Shown here piece by piece: positions 49,590 to 56,696 of a stretch of 64,000 nt of DNA. The position numbers and the translations under genes were made by a program. The notes beneath the pieces are model-generated. The model made no database searches. It had not been told where the DNA came from and worked only from the letters and a program-made list of their open reading frames with translations. The DNA lies in assembly GCF_044628455.1 (NCBI RefSeq), contig NZ_JBIYZW010000001.1:2046001-2110000 (forward strand), in the 5' to 3' direction. Every line of letters starts with the position of its first letter. The first letter of the stretch is position 1. Origin of the DNA: Solirubrum sp044628455. Lineage in GTDB: Bacteria; Bacteroidota; Bacteroidia; Cytophagales; Hymenobacteraceae.

Positions 49590-50632
49590 GCCCCGCCATC
49601 CTCGACGCGGCCATTTCCCGCGGGCTGGATTACCTGCAGCAGCACCAGTACCCCAACGGCGAGTTCTGCGTGTACTGCGCGGCCGACGCCCCCATGCTGG
49701 GCTGGACGCTGCCCGACAGCGCCATCTTCCCCACGGCCCTGATTGCCGGCAGCCTGCTGCACCTGGCCGACGACCCGCGCGCCGACGCCATGCTGGCCCT
49801 GTCCACGGACTTTTTCCAGTATCAGATGGCCCACGGCGGGCTGTGGAATCACTTTACGCTGCTGCACCGCTGGCGCTACCTGTGCCCGCTCGATGTGGAC
49901 GACACCTGCTGCATCTCGGCCGTGCTGCGCGCGCGCGGGCTGGGCTGGCCGCCACCCGGCAACGAGCCGCTGCTGCTGGCTAACCGCACCCGCCAGGGGC
50001 TGTTTTACTCCTGGTTCTTGCTGCGCCCACGCTGGAACGCCAACCGCACCTACTGGCGCGTGACGCTACCCGAGTTGCTGCGGCCCCTGCAAAGCATAAA
50101 GTTCTGGTATGGCGTGGAGGCCAACCGCAACGACGTGGATGGGGTGGTGAATGCCAACGCCTTGTACTACCTCGGTGAGCGGCCCGAAACCCAGCCCATC
50201 ATCGACTTTCTGCTGCGCATCATTGCCGAGGGCCGCGAGGCCGACTGTGACCTGTGGTACCGCGACGCGCCCATCGTGTACTACTTCTTCGCCCGCACCT
50301 ACCCCCTCTGCCCCACCCGCCTCGAGCCCCTGCGCCAGCCCATCATCGACCGCATTTGCGCCGCCGCCAAGCCCGACGGGCGCCTGGGCGAAACCGTGGT
50401 GGACACAGCCCTGTCGGTGTGCGCCCTGCTCAGCCTGCAGGCCGCGCCGCCCGAGCTAGCCGGGGCCGTAGCGTTTCTACTGCAAACCCAGGAAAGGCCC
50501 GGCCACTGGCCGCGGTGGCTGGTGTACTACGGCGGGCCGAAAAAGCGGATGGGCTGGGGCTCGGAGGAAATTACTACCGCCTTCTGCCTCGAAGCCCTGG
50601 CCCGCTACCGGGCCGCGCAGGCTGGGGGCTGA
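49577..50632 (+). CDS. Class II terpene cyclase-like alpha-toroid protein
   Basis: A 351-residue all-helical protein of the squalene cyclase/protein prenyltransferase superfamily. CPLDVDDTCCISAVLRARG carries DxDDT at 106-110, the proton-donating motif of class II terpene cyclases (DxDDTA). Two QW-like motifs are present: QYPNGEF (24-30) and QERPGHW (305-311, a perfect Q-x3-G-x-W). A second acidic site, NRNDVDGVVNANAL, lies at 183-196. At 351 residues it is one toroid, much shorter than hopene cyclases (about 630) or diterpene cyclases, so it may be a minimal cyclase or a toroid with another role. Fourth gene of the operon, overlapping the ATPase gene by 13 bases. Confidence 0.7.
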   Translation: MEPISPAILDAAISRGLDYLQQHQYPNGEFCVYCAADAPMLGWTLPDSAIFPTALIAGSLLHLADDPRADAMLALSTDFFQYQMAHGGLWNHFTLLHRWRYLCPLDVDDTCCISAVLRARGLGWPPPGNEPLLLANRTRQGLFYSWFLLRPRWNANRTYWRVTLPELLRPLQSIKFWYGVEANRNDVDGVVNANALYYLGERPETQPIIDFLLRIIAEGREADCDLWYRDAPIVYYFFARTYPLCPTRLEPLRQPIIDRICAAAKPDGRLGETVVDTALSVCALLSLQAAPPELAGAVAFLLQTQERPGHWPRWLVYYGGPKKRMGWGSEEITTAFCLEALARYRAAQAGG

Positions 50633-50819
50633 ACGGCTTGCCCAATGCAGCCGCACCTGCTTCGGTGTGCGGGGCATTCCAGCAGCTCCTAGCGGGCCAG
50701 GTCACCGGATTCGCCTACCCCGGGCCGTTATTCTATGCCGGGCAAGCGGCCGCGTAGAACTACCCGTTTTAACCGAACCCGTGGTTCTACGCTGCCGCAA
50801 GACCTTCATTACCTGTTGC

Positions 50820-50850
50820 TTTGACCTATCGTTTCACCTCATTCATTTTG
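50820..50850 (+). promoter_or_regulatory. Bacteroidota-type promoter
   Basis: TTTG (50820-50823) and TCATTTTG (50843-50850) with a 19-base spacer; the -7 differs from consensus at one position. ATG 50855 follows after four bases, so the transcript would have a very short leader or start right at the codon. Confidence 0.6.
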
Positions 50851-50854
50851 TGTC

Positions 50855-51553
50855 ATGGCACAACCGACTTACGAAGTAGCCGAAGCTCCCGGCGAAATTA
50901 CCATCACGGCCACCGACGTGGCGCTTATCGATCCAACTCCGCGCGTTGCGCCTGCCGCGGAAGAAATGAGCGTAACGGGCTCCTCCAGCGACTCATTCTC
51001 CATCACGGTATCGGGCATGGGGCAGCTTACCGGTTTGGCCTACACCGTGCCGGCCCACTCCAGCGGCACCATAAAGGCCAAGCTGCAGGTTACGGCCATG
51101 TCGAGCCAGGATGTGAAAGACCTCAACGAGCTGGCCCTGGGCATGCTGTCGGCCTCGTACCGCGAGCAAATCAAGGAGTACGAGAAGACCTCCGCCAGCG
51201 CCAACCTCTCGGTGTGGACGTGGTTTTTCGGCGGCGGCGGGGCCTCGGCTTCGTACGAAAAGACCCGCGAAACCATGCAGTCGAAGGGCCTGACCGAAGC
51301 CCAGGTAGACACGCTGATGGAGACCTTCCTGGAGCGGGCCTCGCGCATGAACACCGTGGAGATTAACTTCTTCGTCAACAACCTCAACAACGACTACTCC
51401 GTGTCGGGCGACCTGTACCTGTACACCGTGGCAGGCTCGATTCAGACCGCAAAGGGCACGCAGCAGTACCGCATGCTGGCCGATCAGGCCGCGGCCGGTG
51501 GCCCGCCCCCCACGGGCGGCGGCGCCCCATCCTCCGGCGTGATTAAGCTGTAG
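50855..51553 (+). CDS. Unknown protein downstream of the fusion operon
   Basis: A 232-residue protein without signal peptide or recognised family. Residues 1-75 look like beta strands with many Thr/Ser/Val (ITITATDVALIDP, SFSITVSGMGQLTG). The middle (105-165) is helical and contains WTWFFGGGGASASYEKTRE, a short hydrophobic glycine-rich patch that could insert into a membrane. After it come VEINFFVNNLNNDYSVSGDLYLYTVAGS and a Pro/Gly-rich tail. Possibly a self-assembling or membrane-active protein; this is speculation. It has its own promoter and terminator 222 bases after the cyclase-like gene. Confidence 0.55.
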   Translation: MAQPTYEVAEAPGEITITATDVALIDPTPRVAPAAEEMSVTGSSSDSFSITVSGMGQLTGLAYTVPAHSSGTIKAKLQVTAMSSQDVKDLNELALGMLSASYREQIKEYEKTSASANLSVWTWFFGGGGASASYEKTRETMQSKGLTEAQVDTLMETFLERASRMNTVEINFFVNNLNNDYSVSGDLYLYTVAGSIQTAKGTQQYRMLADQAAAGGPPPTGGGAPSSGVIKL

Positions 51554-51644
51554 GGCCGCAGGGCCAGGCGGCGGGAACTTCACCTTCCCTCGGTCGGCTC
51601 CTTTGAATAAGTAGGAACCGGCTGTTTGCCGCTTCTGCTTCTGC

Positions 51645-51677
51645 AAAACCCCGGCTGCGCCAACAGCCGGGGTTTTT
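51645..51677 (+). terminator. Rho-independent terminator
   Basis: AAAACCCCGGCTG (51645-51657) pairs with CAGCCGGGGTTTT (51664-51676) over a six-base loop, followed by T. Ends the unknown gene at 51553. Confidence 0.8.
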
Positions 51678-51826
51678 CCGTGTCTGAGCAGGTCGCGGAG
51701 GCAACTACTTGTGTTTGCTCCTGCTTTGGAAAAGACGAGGAGTCTGGATACCTGGCGCTCCTTGGGGTTCCCTGCTGGTTACAAAGCCGGCATTGTTCCC
51801 GGGGTTCAGCCCCTGAGCCGACCTAA

Positions 51827-52699
51827 CTAACCAGCTTCCAGCGCCGCAGCGGTCAGCCCCTCGCCTACCAGTCCCCGGGTTCCCACACTCCAGGCGCCGC
51901 ACAAGGCGCCGTAGCGCAGGCAGGTCGGCAGGGGCTTATTCTGCAGGTAGCCGAACAGAAAACCGGCGAAGAAACTATCACCCGCGCCGTTCGCATCCAC
52001 CACGACCGGCACCGGCTCGGCGGGCTGTTCCAGCCACTGGCCCGCCGCAGTGAGCAGCGTAGCCCCGGCCGCGCCGTGCGTACACACGACCAGCTGCTTG
52101 CCCTCGGCCACCAGCCGCTGCATCACCGCGCGGTAGTCCGGCAGGTTGTCGGAGCTGAGGTGAATGTACCGGGCCGCGTCGATGAAGGACTGGTGGTAGG
52201 GGTTCTGGCCGTCGTAATCGTGCAGGTCGGTCCAGACGGGGTACGGATAGCCCTGCAGCAGGGGAATGAACTGGCGGCAGTAGGGAATGATGTTCAGCAC
52301 CACGCACCGACTCCGGCTCACCAGCTCGGTTACCGCTGCCAGGTCGAAGGCCAATTCCTCCGACGATTGGGTTACGAACAACGAGATGCGCCGGCCGGTG
52401 GCGTCCATCAGGTTGATGTGCCGCTCGGTGCCGGCGGGGTCCAGGTGGTAGCGGAAGTCCACGCCCTGGGCTTGCAGGTCGGCCACGATGTGGCGCCCGA
52501 AGGCATCGTCGCCGAGGGCGGAATACAGGGTATTGGCCAGGCCCAGCCGCGTCAGCGCCAAGGCCTTGCCCGCGCCAGTGGAGCCGGTACCCTCGTGAAA
52601 CGGGGCCGAGTGGATGGTTTGCGGAACCGGGGAAGGCAGGTGGGGTAGCGTCACGACGTGGTCGAACGTAGTGCCGCCCAGAATGAGCACGTGGGACAT
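51827..52699 (-). CDS. PfkB-family carbohydrate/nucleoside kinase
   Basis: A 290-residue ribokinase-like kinase. N-terminal signature LILGGTTFDHVVTLPHLP, glycine-rich substrate region EGTGSTGAGKALALTRLG, and C-terminal ATP-binding and catalytic motif VVVDANGAGDSFFAGFLFG (GAGD catalytic Asp). Substrate may be a sugar or nucleoside. The start is 78 bases after the FAD monooxygenase stop, across a striking palindrome. Confidence 0.88.
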   Translation of the reverse strand: MSHVLILGGTTFDHVVTLPHLPSPVPQTIHSAPFHEGTGSTGAGKALALTRLGLANTLYSALGDDAFGRHIVADLQAQGVDFRYHLDPAGTERHINLMDATGRRISLFVTQSSEELAFDLAAVTELVSRSRCVVLNIIPYCRQFIPLLQGYPYPVWTDLHDYDGQNPYHQSFIDAARYIHLSSDNLPDYRAVMQRLVAEGKQLVVCTHGAAGATLLTAAGQWLEQPAEPVPVVVDANGAGDSFFAGFLFGYLQNKPLPTCLRYGALCGAWSVGTRGLVGEGLTAAALEAG

Positions 52700-52713
52700 A
52701 CAATGGCAAATAA

Positions 52714-52763
52714 GCGAGCTACGTCGAAACCGGCTGGTCCGCGCCGGTTTCGACGTAGCTCGC
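52714..52763. repeat. Perfect 21-base-pair inverted repeat
   Basis: The arm at 52714-52734 (begins GCGAGCTACG) is exactly reversed at 52743-52763 (ends CGTAGCTCGC), with eight bases between. It separates the FAD monooxygenase gene from the downstream kinase gene. Neither side carries a T run; on the minus strand it is followed by TTATTTGCC. It could be a terminator, an RNA structure or an operator. Confidence 0.7.
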
Positions 52764-52777
52764 AGGAAACAGGCCGC

Positions 52778-53914
52778 TTAAAACTGCACGTTGTAGAGCT
52801 GGTCGAACTGCCGCTGCTGCAGCCGCCCCGGCGCCAGGCGCAGCAGGGTATTGCGCAGCGCGGCCAGCAGCGGATTGGTGGTCTGCGCCACCTCTCCCAC
52901 GCGCCGCGACTGGCGGATAAGGGCCCCGGTGCGGGGCAGGCGCTGGCGCTCAAACTCCTGAAAGGCCTCCCGCACCCCGGATTGCTGCCGCAGAATAGCG
53001 CCCAGCACGACGGCGTCTTCCAGGGCCTGGCAGGCACCCTGGCCCAGGTTGGGCGTCATGCCGTGGGCCGCGTCGCCTACCAGCAGCACGTTGCCGTAGG
53101 CAAAGCGGTCGAGCGGCTCCAGGTCGTAGATGTCGTGGTGCAGCAGCTGCGCCGGCGTGGTGCGCGCCAGCACCGCCGGCACCGGGTCGTGGAAGTGCTG
53201 AAATTGCTGCTGCAGGTCGGCCAGCGTGTAGGCCTTGAACGCGGGGCACTGGGCGGGTCCGGCGAGGCAGGCAAACCAGTAGAGCTGCCCCTGGCGCAGG
53301 GGCACCAGGCCGAACCGGCCCGCCGGGTCCCAGGTTTCGAATGCGCCCGGCACGTCAAGGTCGGGCGCGTCGACCACGGCCCGCCAGCAGCTGTAGCCGG
53401 CGTAGCGGGGAACCGAGTGGGGCACCAGCTGGCGGCGCAGAGCCGACTGGATGCCGTCGGCCACCACCAGGTAGGGCGTTTGGTGCAGGCTGCCGTCCTG
53501 AAACGCCAGCTGCACAGCGTTGCCGTCCTGGATCAGCCCAATGGCCTGCTTGCCGGTATGGATGGGCACGTCGCCCAGGGCCTGCAGCAGCGCCTGGTGG
53601 AGAGCCGCGCGGTGAATGGCGAAGTTGTCGAGCCCGTACCGGGCGCTGACGGCGCGGCTGTCGGTGTGGGTGAGCACGGTGCCGCGGCGCGCCTGAATGC
53701 GAAAGTAGGGCAGCGCGCGGCCCAGCGGCACCACCTGCTCGGCCAGGCCCAGCGCGGCCAGGGCTTTGATGGCGTTGGGCGCCAGGCCCAGGCCGGCGCC
53801 GGCGGCCCGCACGGCGGGAGCGGCTTCAAAGAGTTCGGGGTCGAAGCCGGCGCGTTTCAGGGCCACGGCCATTGCCAGCCCGGCAATGCCCGCACCCACA
53901 ATGCTGATTTTCAT
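52778..53914 (-). CDS. FAD-dependent aromatic-ring-type monooxygenase
   Basis: A 378-residue class A flavin monooxygenase. ADP-binding motif IVGAGIAGLAMAVAL (GxGxxG, residues 7-12), the DG motif in LVVADGIQSALRRQL and the GD motif in VLLVGDAAHGMTPNLGQG. Also GYSCWRAVVDAPD, common in the zeaxanthin epoxidase/TetX-like part of the family. It hydroxylates or epoxidises an unknown small molecule. Its start is 119 bases from the divergent Crp-type regulator, which may control it. Confidence 0.9.
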   Translation of the reverse strand: MKISIVGAGIAGLAMAVALKRAGFDPELFEAAPAVRAAGAGLGLAPNAIKALAALGLAEQVVPLGRALPYFRIQARRGTVLTHTDSRAVSARYGLDNFAIHRAALHQALLQALGDVPIHTGKQAIGLIQDGNAVQLAFQDGSLHQTPYLVVADGIQSALRRQLVPHSVPRYAGYSCWRAVVDAPDLDVPGAFETWDPAGRFGLVPLRQGQLYWFACLAGPAQCPAFKAYTLADLQQQFQHFHDPVPAVLARTTPAQLLHHDIYDLEPLDRFAYGNVLLVGDAAHGMTPNLGQGACQALEDAVVLGAILRQQSGVREAFQEFERQRLPRTGALIRQSRRVGEVAQTTNPLLAALRNTLLRLAPGRLQQRQFDQLYNVQF

Positions 53915-54033
53915 AGCCTTGGTGAGGTAGAAGCGAAGTATGCCGCAAAACTAGGGGGCGGGCCGCCGGGCCGGTTTTACATATGTTAAGTAATGGCGCC
54001 CGCTGCCTTATTTTGCCGCCCCATTCGCCCGCC

Positions 54034-54642
54034 ATGCCCCAGCCCCTTTCGCCCCTCACCGCCACCCTGCACCAGTTCAGCCCGCTCCCGGCGGCGGCGG
54101 CCACCGCGCTGGACCAGTGCGTGGCGCGGCGCGAGGTAGCGCGCAACGCGGCCCTGCTGGCGGTGGGTGAGGTGTCGCGGCACCTGTATTTCGTGCACAC
54201 GGGGCTGGCGCGGGTGTTTTACTTTCACGAAGCGGTGGACGTGACCGACTACTTCGCCATCGACCAGCAGTTCATCGGCGCCGTAGCCAGCCTGTTCACG
54301 GGCACGCCTTCGCACAAGGGCATTCAGGTACTGGAAGATTCGGTGGTGTACGCCATTGCCTACGCCGACCTGGAGCGACTCGGCGCGCAGTTTCACGAGG
54401 TGGAGCGGGCCGGTCGCTTGCTGGCCACCTTCGGCATGCTGGAAGGGCAGCAGCGCATCGAAAGCATCCGCTTCCACGATGCGGCCCGGCGCTACCAGGA
54501 GTTGGGCGATAAGTACCCCGGGCTGCTCAACCGCTGCCCCCTGAAGCACATTGCCTCCTACCTGGGCATTACCCAGGTCAGCCTGAGCCGCCTGCGCGCC
54601 GCGGCGGCCGCTACCCAGGCGGCCACCCCAAAGCGCAGCTGA
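54034..54642 (+). CDS. Crp/Fnr-family transcriptional regulator
   Basis: A 202-residue regulator with an N-terminal cyclic-nucleotide-binding-like jelly roll (VARNAALLAVGEVSRHLYFVHTGLARVFYF, IDQQFIGAVASLFTG) and a C-terminal winged helix ending LKHIASYLGITQVSLSRLRAA. This is the Bacteroidota form that lacks obvious cAMP or 4Fe-4S ligands, so the effector is unknown. TTATTTTG (54008-54015) is a near-consensus -7 element. ATG 54034 gives the family N terminus. Likely regulates the divergent monooxygenase gene. Confidence 0.87.
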   Translation: MPQPLSPLTATLHQFSPLPAAAATALDQCVARREVARNAALLAVGEVSRHLYFVHTGLARVFYFHEAVDVTDYFAIDQQFIGAVASLFTGTPSHKGIQVLEDSVVYAIAYADLERLGAQFHEVERAGRLLATFGMLEGQQRIESIRFHDAARRYQELGDKYPGLLNRCPLKHIASYLGITQVSLSRLRAAAAATQAATPKRS

Positions 54643-54747
54643 AATCGGCCCGACTGCCGGCCTGCGCCAGCTGCCCACCAATGCCTGGGCCAGACCTGAC
54701 TGCAGTAGAAACAGTCAGGCCGTTACTCGCTTCCCAGCCACACCAAC

Positions 54748-54783
54748 GAAAAAGCCCGTTTCCAAGCTGGAAACGGGCTTTTC
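54748..54783 (-). terminator. Terminator after tRNA-Ser(TGA)
   Basis: AAAAGCCCGTTTCC (54750-54763) pairs with GGAAACGGGCTTTT (54769-54782) over a five-base loop, T-rich on both strands. It can end the tRNA transcript and also the convergent Crp gene. Confidence 0.8.
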
Positions 54784-54785
54784 TG

Positions 54786-54870
54786 CAGAGGAGGAGGGAT
54801 TCGAACCCCCGGAGGTGTTACCCTCAACGGTTTTCAAGACCGCCGCAATCGACCACTCTGCCACTCCTCT
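54786..54870 (-). tRNA. tRNA-Ser (anticodon TGA)
   Basis: On the minus strand an 85-base cloverleaf with acceptor stem AGAGGAG/CTCCTCT, class II long variable arm, T arm GGGGGTTCGAATCCC-type and anticodon loop CTTGAAA, giving anticodon TGA. CCA is not encoded. Confidence 0.93.
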
Positions 54871-54885
54871 GTGGCGGGTATTCAC

Positions 54886-54923
54886 AAAAAAAGGCTTTTT
54901 CGGCGACCCGGAAAAGCCTTTTT
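54886..54923 (-). terminator. Hairpin between the two tRNA-Ser genes
   Basis: An A-rich arm ending GGCTTTTT (54886-54900) faces GAAAAGCCTTTTT (54911-54923), giving a stem of about 12 pairs with A and T runs on both sides. It implies the two tRNA genes are separately terminated, or a processing site. Confidence 0.65.
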
Positions 54924-54924
54924 G

Positions 54925-55011
54925 CAGAGAGGGGGGGATTCGAACCCCCGATACCCTTGCAGGTATAACGGATTTCGAATCCGTCGCATTCGACCACTCT
55001 GCCACCTCTCT
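54925..55011 (-). tRNA. tRNA-Ser (anticodon CGA)
   Basis: On the minus strand an 87-base class II tRNA with acceptor stem AGAGAGG/CCTCTCT, anticodon loop TTCGAAA (anticodon CGA) and T loop TTCGAAT. It lies 54 bases upstream of tRNA-Ser(TGA) and shares its D-arm sequence. Confidence 0.93.
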
Positions 55012-55145
55012 GTGACCCAAATGTTGAGTGGTTTGGGACGGCAAAACTAGTCGGCCGGGGTGGTTGACGCAACAGTTCGGCGCAAAAAAATTTACCCGGC
55101 GCCCGCCCGCGGCAGCATCTGGCTTGCTGCCAGCCCAGTACGTTG

Positions 55146-56114
55146 TCAGGCCGAAGCCGCGGCCCGGCGCAGCTGCCGGCTCTGGCCCCGGCCGGTCAGC
55201 TCGTCGACGCTGATGTTGACCTCGAAGCCCAGAATCAGGGTCATGCACACGAAATCCAGCCACACCATGAAGCCCACCAGCGTGCCAATGGAGCCATAGA
55301 AGTTGTTGTAGCTGTCGAAGATGCGCACGTAGAGGGCAAAGAGCAGCGACACGAGCAGAATGAGCACCGTGGCCACCACCGCGCCGGCCGAGAGAAACGG
55401 CCAGCGGCTTTGCACCGCGGGCACGTAGTAGTACACGGCGCAGGTACCGAAAAAGAACAGCCCCGCTACCGAGCCGTACTTGAGCAAACCCAGCAGCAGC
55501 CCGGTCAGCCGCTCGGGCACGATTTCGTAGTACACCAGGGCATCGACGATGTAGGTGCCGAACAGCAGGGCCACCACCGTAAAGAGCAATGCCACGGCCA
55601 GGCCCACGGTGAGCACCGTGGCAATGACGCGCTTGCGCAGGTAGCTGCGGCGCCGGAAGATGCTGTGCTTTTTGTCGAAGGCGTCGAGCAGGGCCATGAT
55701 GCCGTTGGAGCTCAGCACCAGGGCGGCCAGAAAACCAAACGAGAGCAGCCCGCCGTGGGGAATGTTGACGATGTCCTCGATGGTGTCGCGGGTGGCCGCG
55801 TACATCTCGCGGGGCATGATGTCGCCCAGGAACTGCAGAATATCCTGGTTGAGACCCGGCACCGGAATGTAGGGAATGAGCGTGAACAGGAAGATGATGG
55901 TGGGAAACAGCGCCACCGTGAAGTTGAAGGCCATGTAGCTGGCCCGCTTGGTGAGCGAGTCGAGCTTGAGCTGCTGCAGCAGGGTGTCCACCACGTCGTA
56001 CATCGACACGCGCCCGCCCTGAAAGCGCATGGCGCGCAGCCAGGTGATGAAGCGCCGGTAGGTGCGGGTGCGCCGGGAGTTAATGAGCCGACGGTAGCGG
56101 TTGGGCAGGTTCAT
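55146..56114 (-). CDS. YihY/BrkB family membrane protein
   Basis: A 322-residue protein with six membrane segments and family signatures: SLTKRASYMAFNFTVALFPTIIFLF, SSNGIMALLDAFDKKHSIFRRRSYLRKR, TCAVYYYVPAVQSRWPFLSAGAVVAT and NFYGSIGTLVGFMVWLDFVCMTLILGFEVN. These proteins, once annotated as RNase BN, are inner-membrane proteins of uncertain function. ATG 56114 lies just beyond heptad repeat arm C1, which therefore forms its leader. Confidence 0.9.
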   Translation of the reverse strand: MNLPNRYRRLINSRRTRTYRRFITWLRAMRFQGGRVSMYDVVDTLLQQLKLDSLTKRASYMAFNFTVALFPTIIFLFTLIPYIPVPGLNQDILQFLGDIMPREMYAATRDTIEDIVNIPHGGLLSFGFLAALVLSSNGIMALLDAFDKKHSIFRRRSYLRKRVIATVLTVGLAVALLFTVVALLFGTYIVDALVYYEIVPERLTGLLLGLLKYGSVAGLFFFGTCAVYYYVPAVQSRWPFLSAGAVVATVLILLVSLLFALYVRIFDSYNNFYGSIGTLVGFMVWLDFVCMTLILGFEVNISVDELTGRGQSRQLRRAAASA

Positions 56115-56120
56115 GGTGCA

Positions 56121-56155
56121 GTTGCCGGTTGCCGGTTGTCGGTTACGAGTTGCCA
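56121..56155 (+). repeat. Heptad repeat arm C1
   Basis: Five consecutive 7-base words on the plus strand: GTTGCCG twice, then GTTGTCG, GTTACGA and GTTGCCA. It lies 7 bases upstream of the YihY start codon (minus strand), so the complementary words form the mRNA leader. Opposed arm C2 follows at 56172-56206. Confidence 0.75.
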
Positions 56156-56171
56156 GGACCAACGTCAGCGC

Positions 56172-56206
56172 GAACCGTCAACCCGCAACTGACAACTGAT
56201 AACTTA
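56172..56206 (-). repeat. Heptad repeat arm C2
   Basis: On the minus strand, reading down from 56203: GTTATCA, GTTGTCA, GTTGCGG, GTTGACG and GTTC, directly after the TAA stop of the thioesterase gene (56206-56204). It is the inverted, diverged partner of C1. Confidence 0.72.
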
Positions 56207-56614
56207 ACTAAAGTACGGCCGGATGCCGTCGAGCACGTGCGGGGGAATGGCGGTGGGGCGGCCGGTGGCGCTGCTCACGAACACCATCAGCGTGGAGCCC
56301 TCGGTGAGCAGCTCGTCGGCCTCGTTGTAGATTTCGTACTCGAACAGCACCCGCGAGCCTTCGGGCATCTGGCGCAGGAGCATGCGCACGCGCAGCAAAT
56401 CGTCGTAGCGGGCGGGGCGCTTAAACTTGACGCGCAGCTCCCCCACCGGCATGCCCACGCCCTCGGCCTCCAGCTCGCGGTAGCTAATGCCCAGCTGGCG
56501 GAACGCCTCGGTGCGGGCTACCTCGAAGTACGCGGCAAAGTTGCCGTGGTACACGTAGCCCATCTGGTCGGTTTCGGCGTAGCGGACGCGGATGTGGGTG
56601 TCGGAGGAGAACAT
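56204..56614 (-). CDS. Acyl-CoA thioesterase, 4-hydroxybenzoyl-CoA type (hotdog fold)
   Basis: A 136-residue hotdog thioesterase: IRVRYAETDQMGYVYHGNFAAYFEVARTEAFRQLG is the 4HBT/YbgC signature with the catalytic Asp in AETDQMGYVYHGN. It hydrolyses acyl-CoA. ATG 56614 matches the family; the frame stays open upstream but that part is translated repeat. It is framed on both sides by heptad repeats, and its own leader is arm D1. Confidence 0.9.
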   Translation of the reverse strand: MFSSDTHIRVRYAETDQMGYVYHGNFAAYFEVARTEAFRQLGISYRELEAEGVGMPVGELRVKFKRPARYDDLLRVRMLLRQMPEGSRVLFEYEIYNEADELLTEGSTLMVFVSSATGRPTAIPPHVLDGIRPYFS

Positions 56615-56651
56615 TCGTTTTTCGTTGTTCGTTTTTTGTTTTTCGTTGCGG
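56614..56651 (+). repeat. Heptad repeat arm D1
   Basis: Five 7-base words in a row on the plus strand: TTCGTTT, TTCGTTG, TTCGTTT, TTTGTTT and TTCGTTG. In another phase these are GTTTTTC, GTTGTTC and GTTTTTT, so they share the GTTnnnn frame of arms A and C. The arm touches the thioesterase start codon, so that gene has an A-rich repeat leader (words such as AACGAAA). Confidence 0.75.
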
Positions 56652-56671
56652 TTCCGCCCTCCGGCATCAGT

Positions 56672-56696
56672 GCCGAACAACGAACAACGAAATGAC
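56672..56696 (-). repeat. Heptad repeat arm D2
   Basis: On the minus strand TTCGTTG occurs twice followed by TTCGGC, starting right after the MltG stop codon (TAG, 56698-56696). Together with D1 it spans the whole 81-base gap between mltG and the thioesterase gene. Confidence 0.72.

Noticed and set aside
56615..56680. Longer thioesterase start through the repeat
   Set aside because: The extra 22 residues are translated heptad words (Asn/Lys/Glu-rich) with no family match; ATG 56614 begins exactly at the 4HBT domain.
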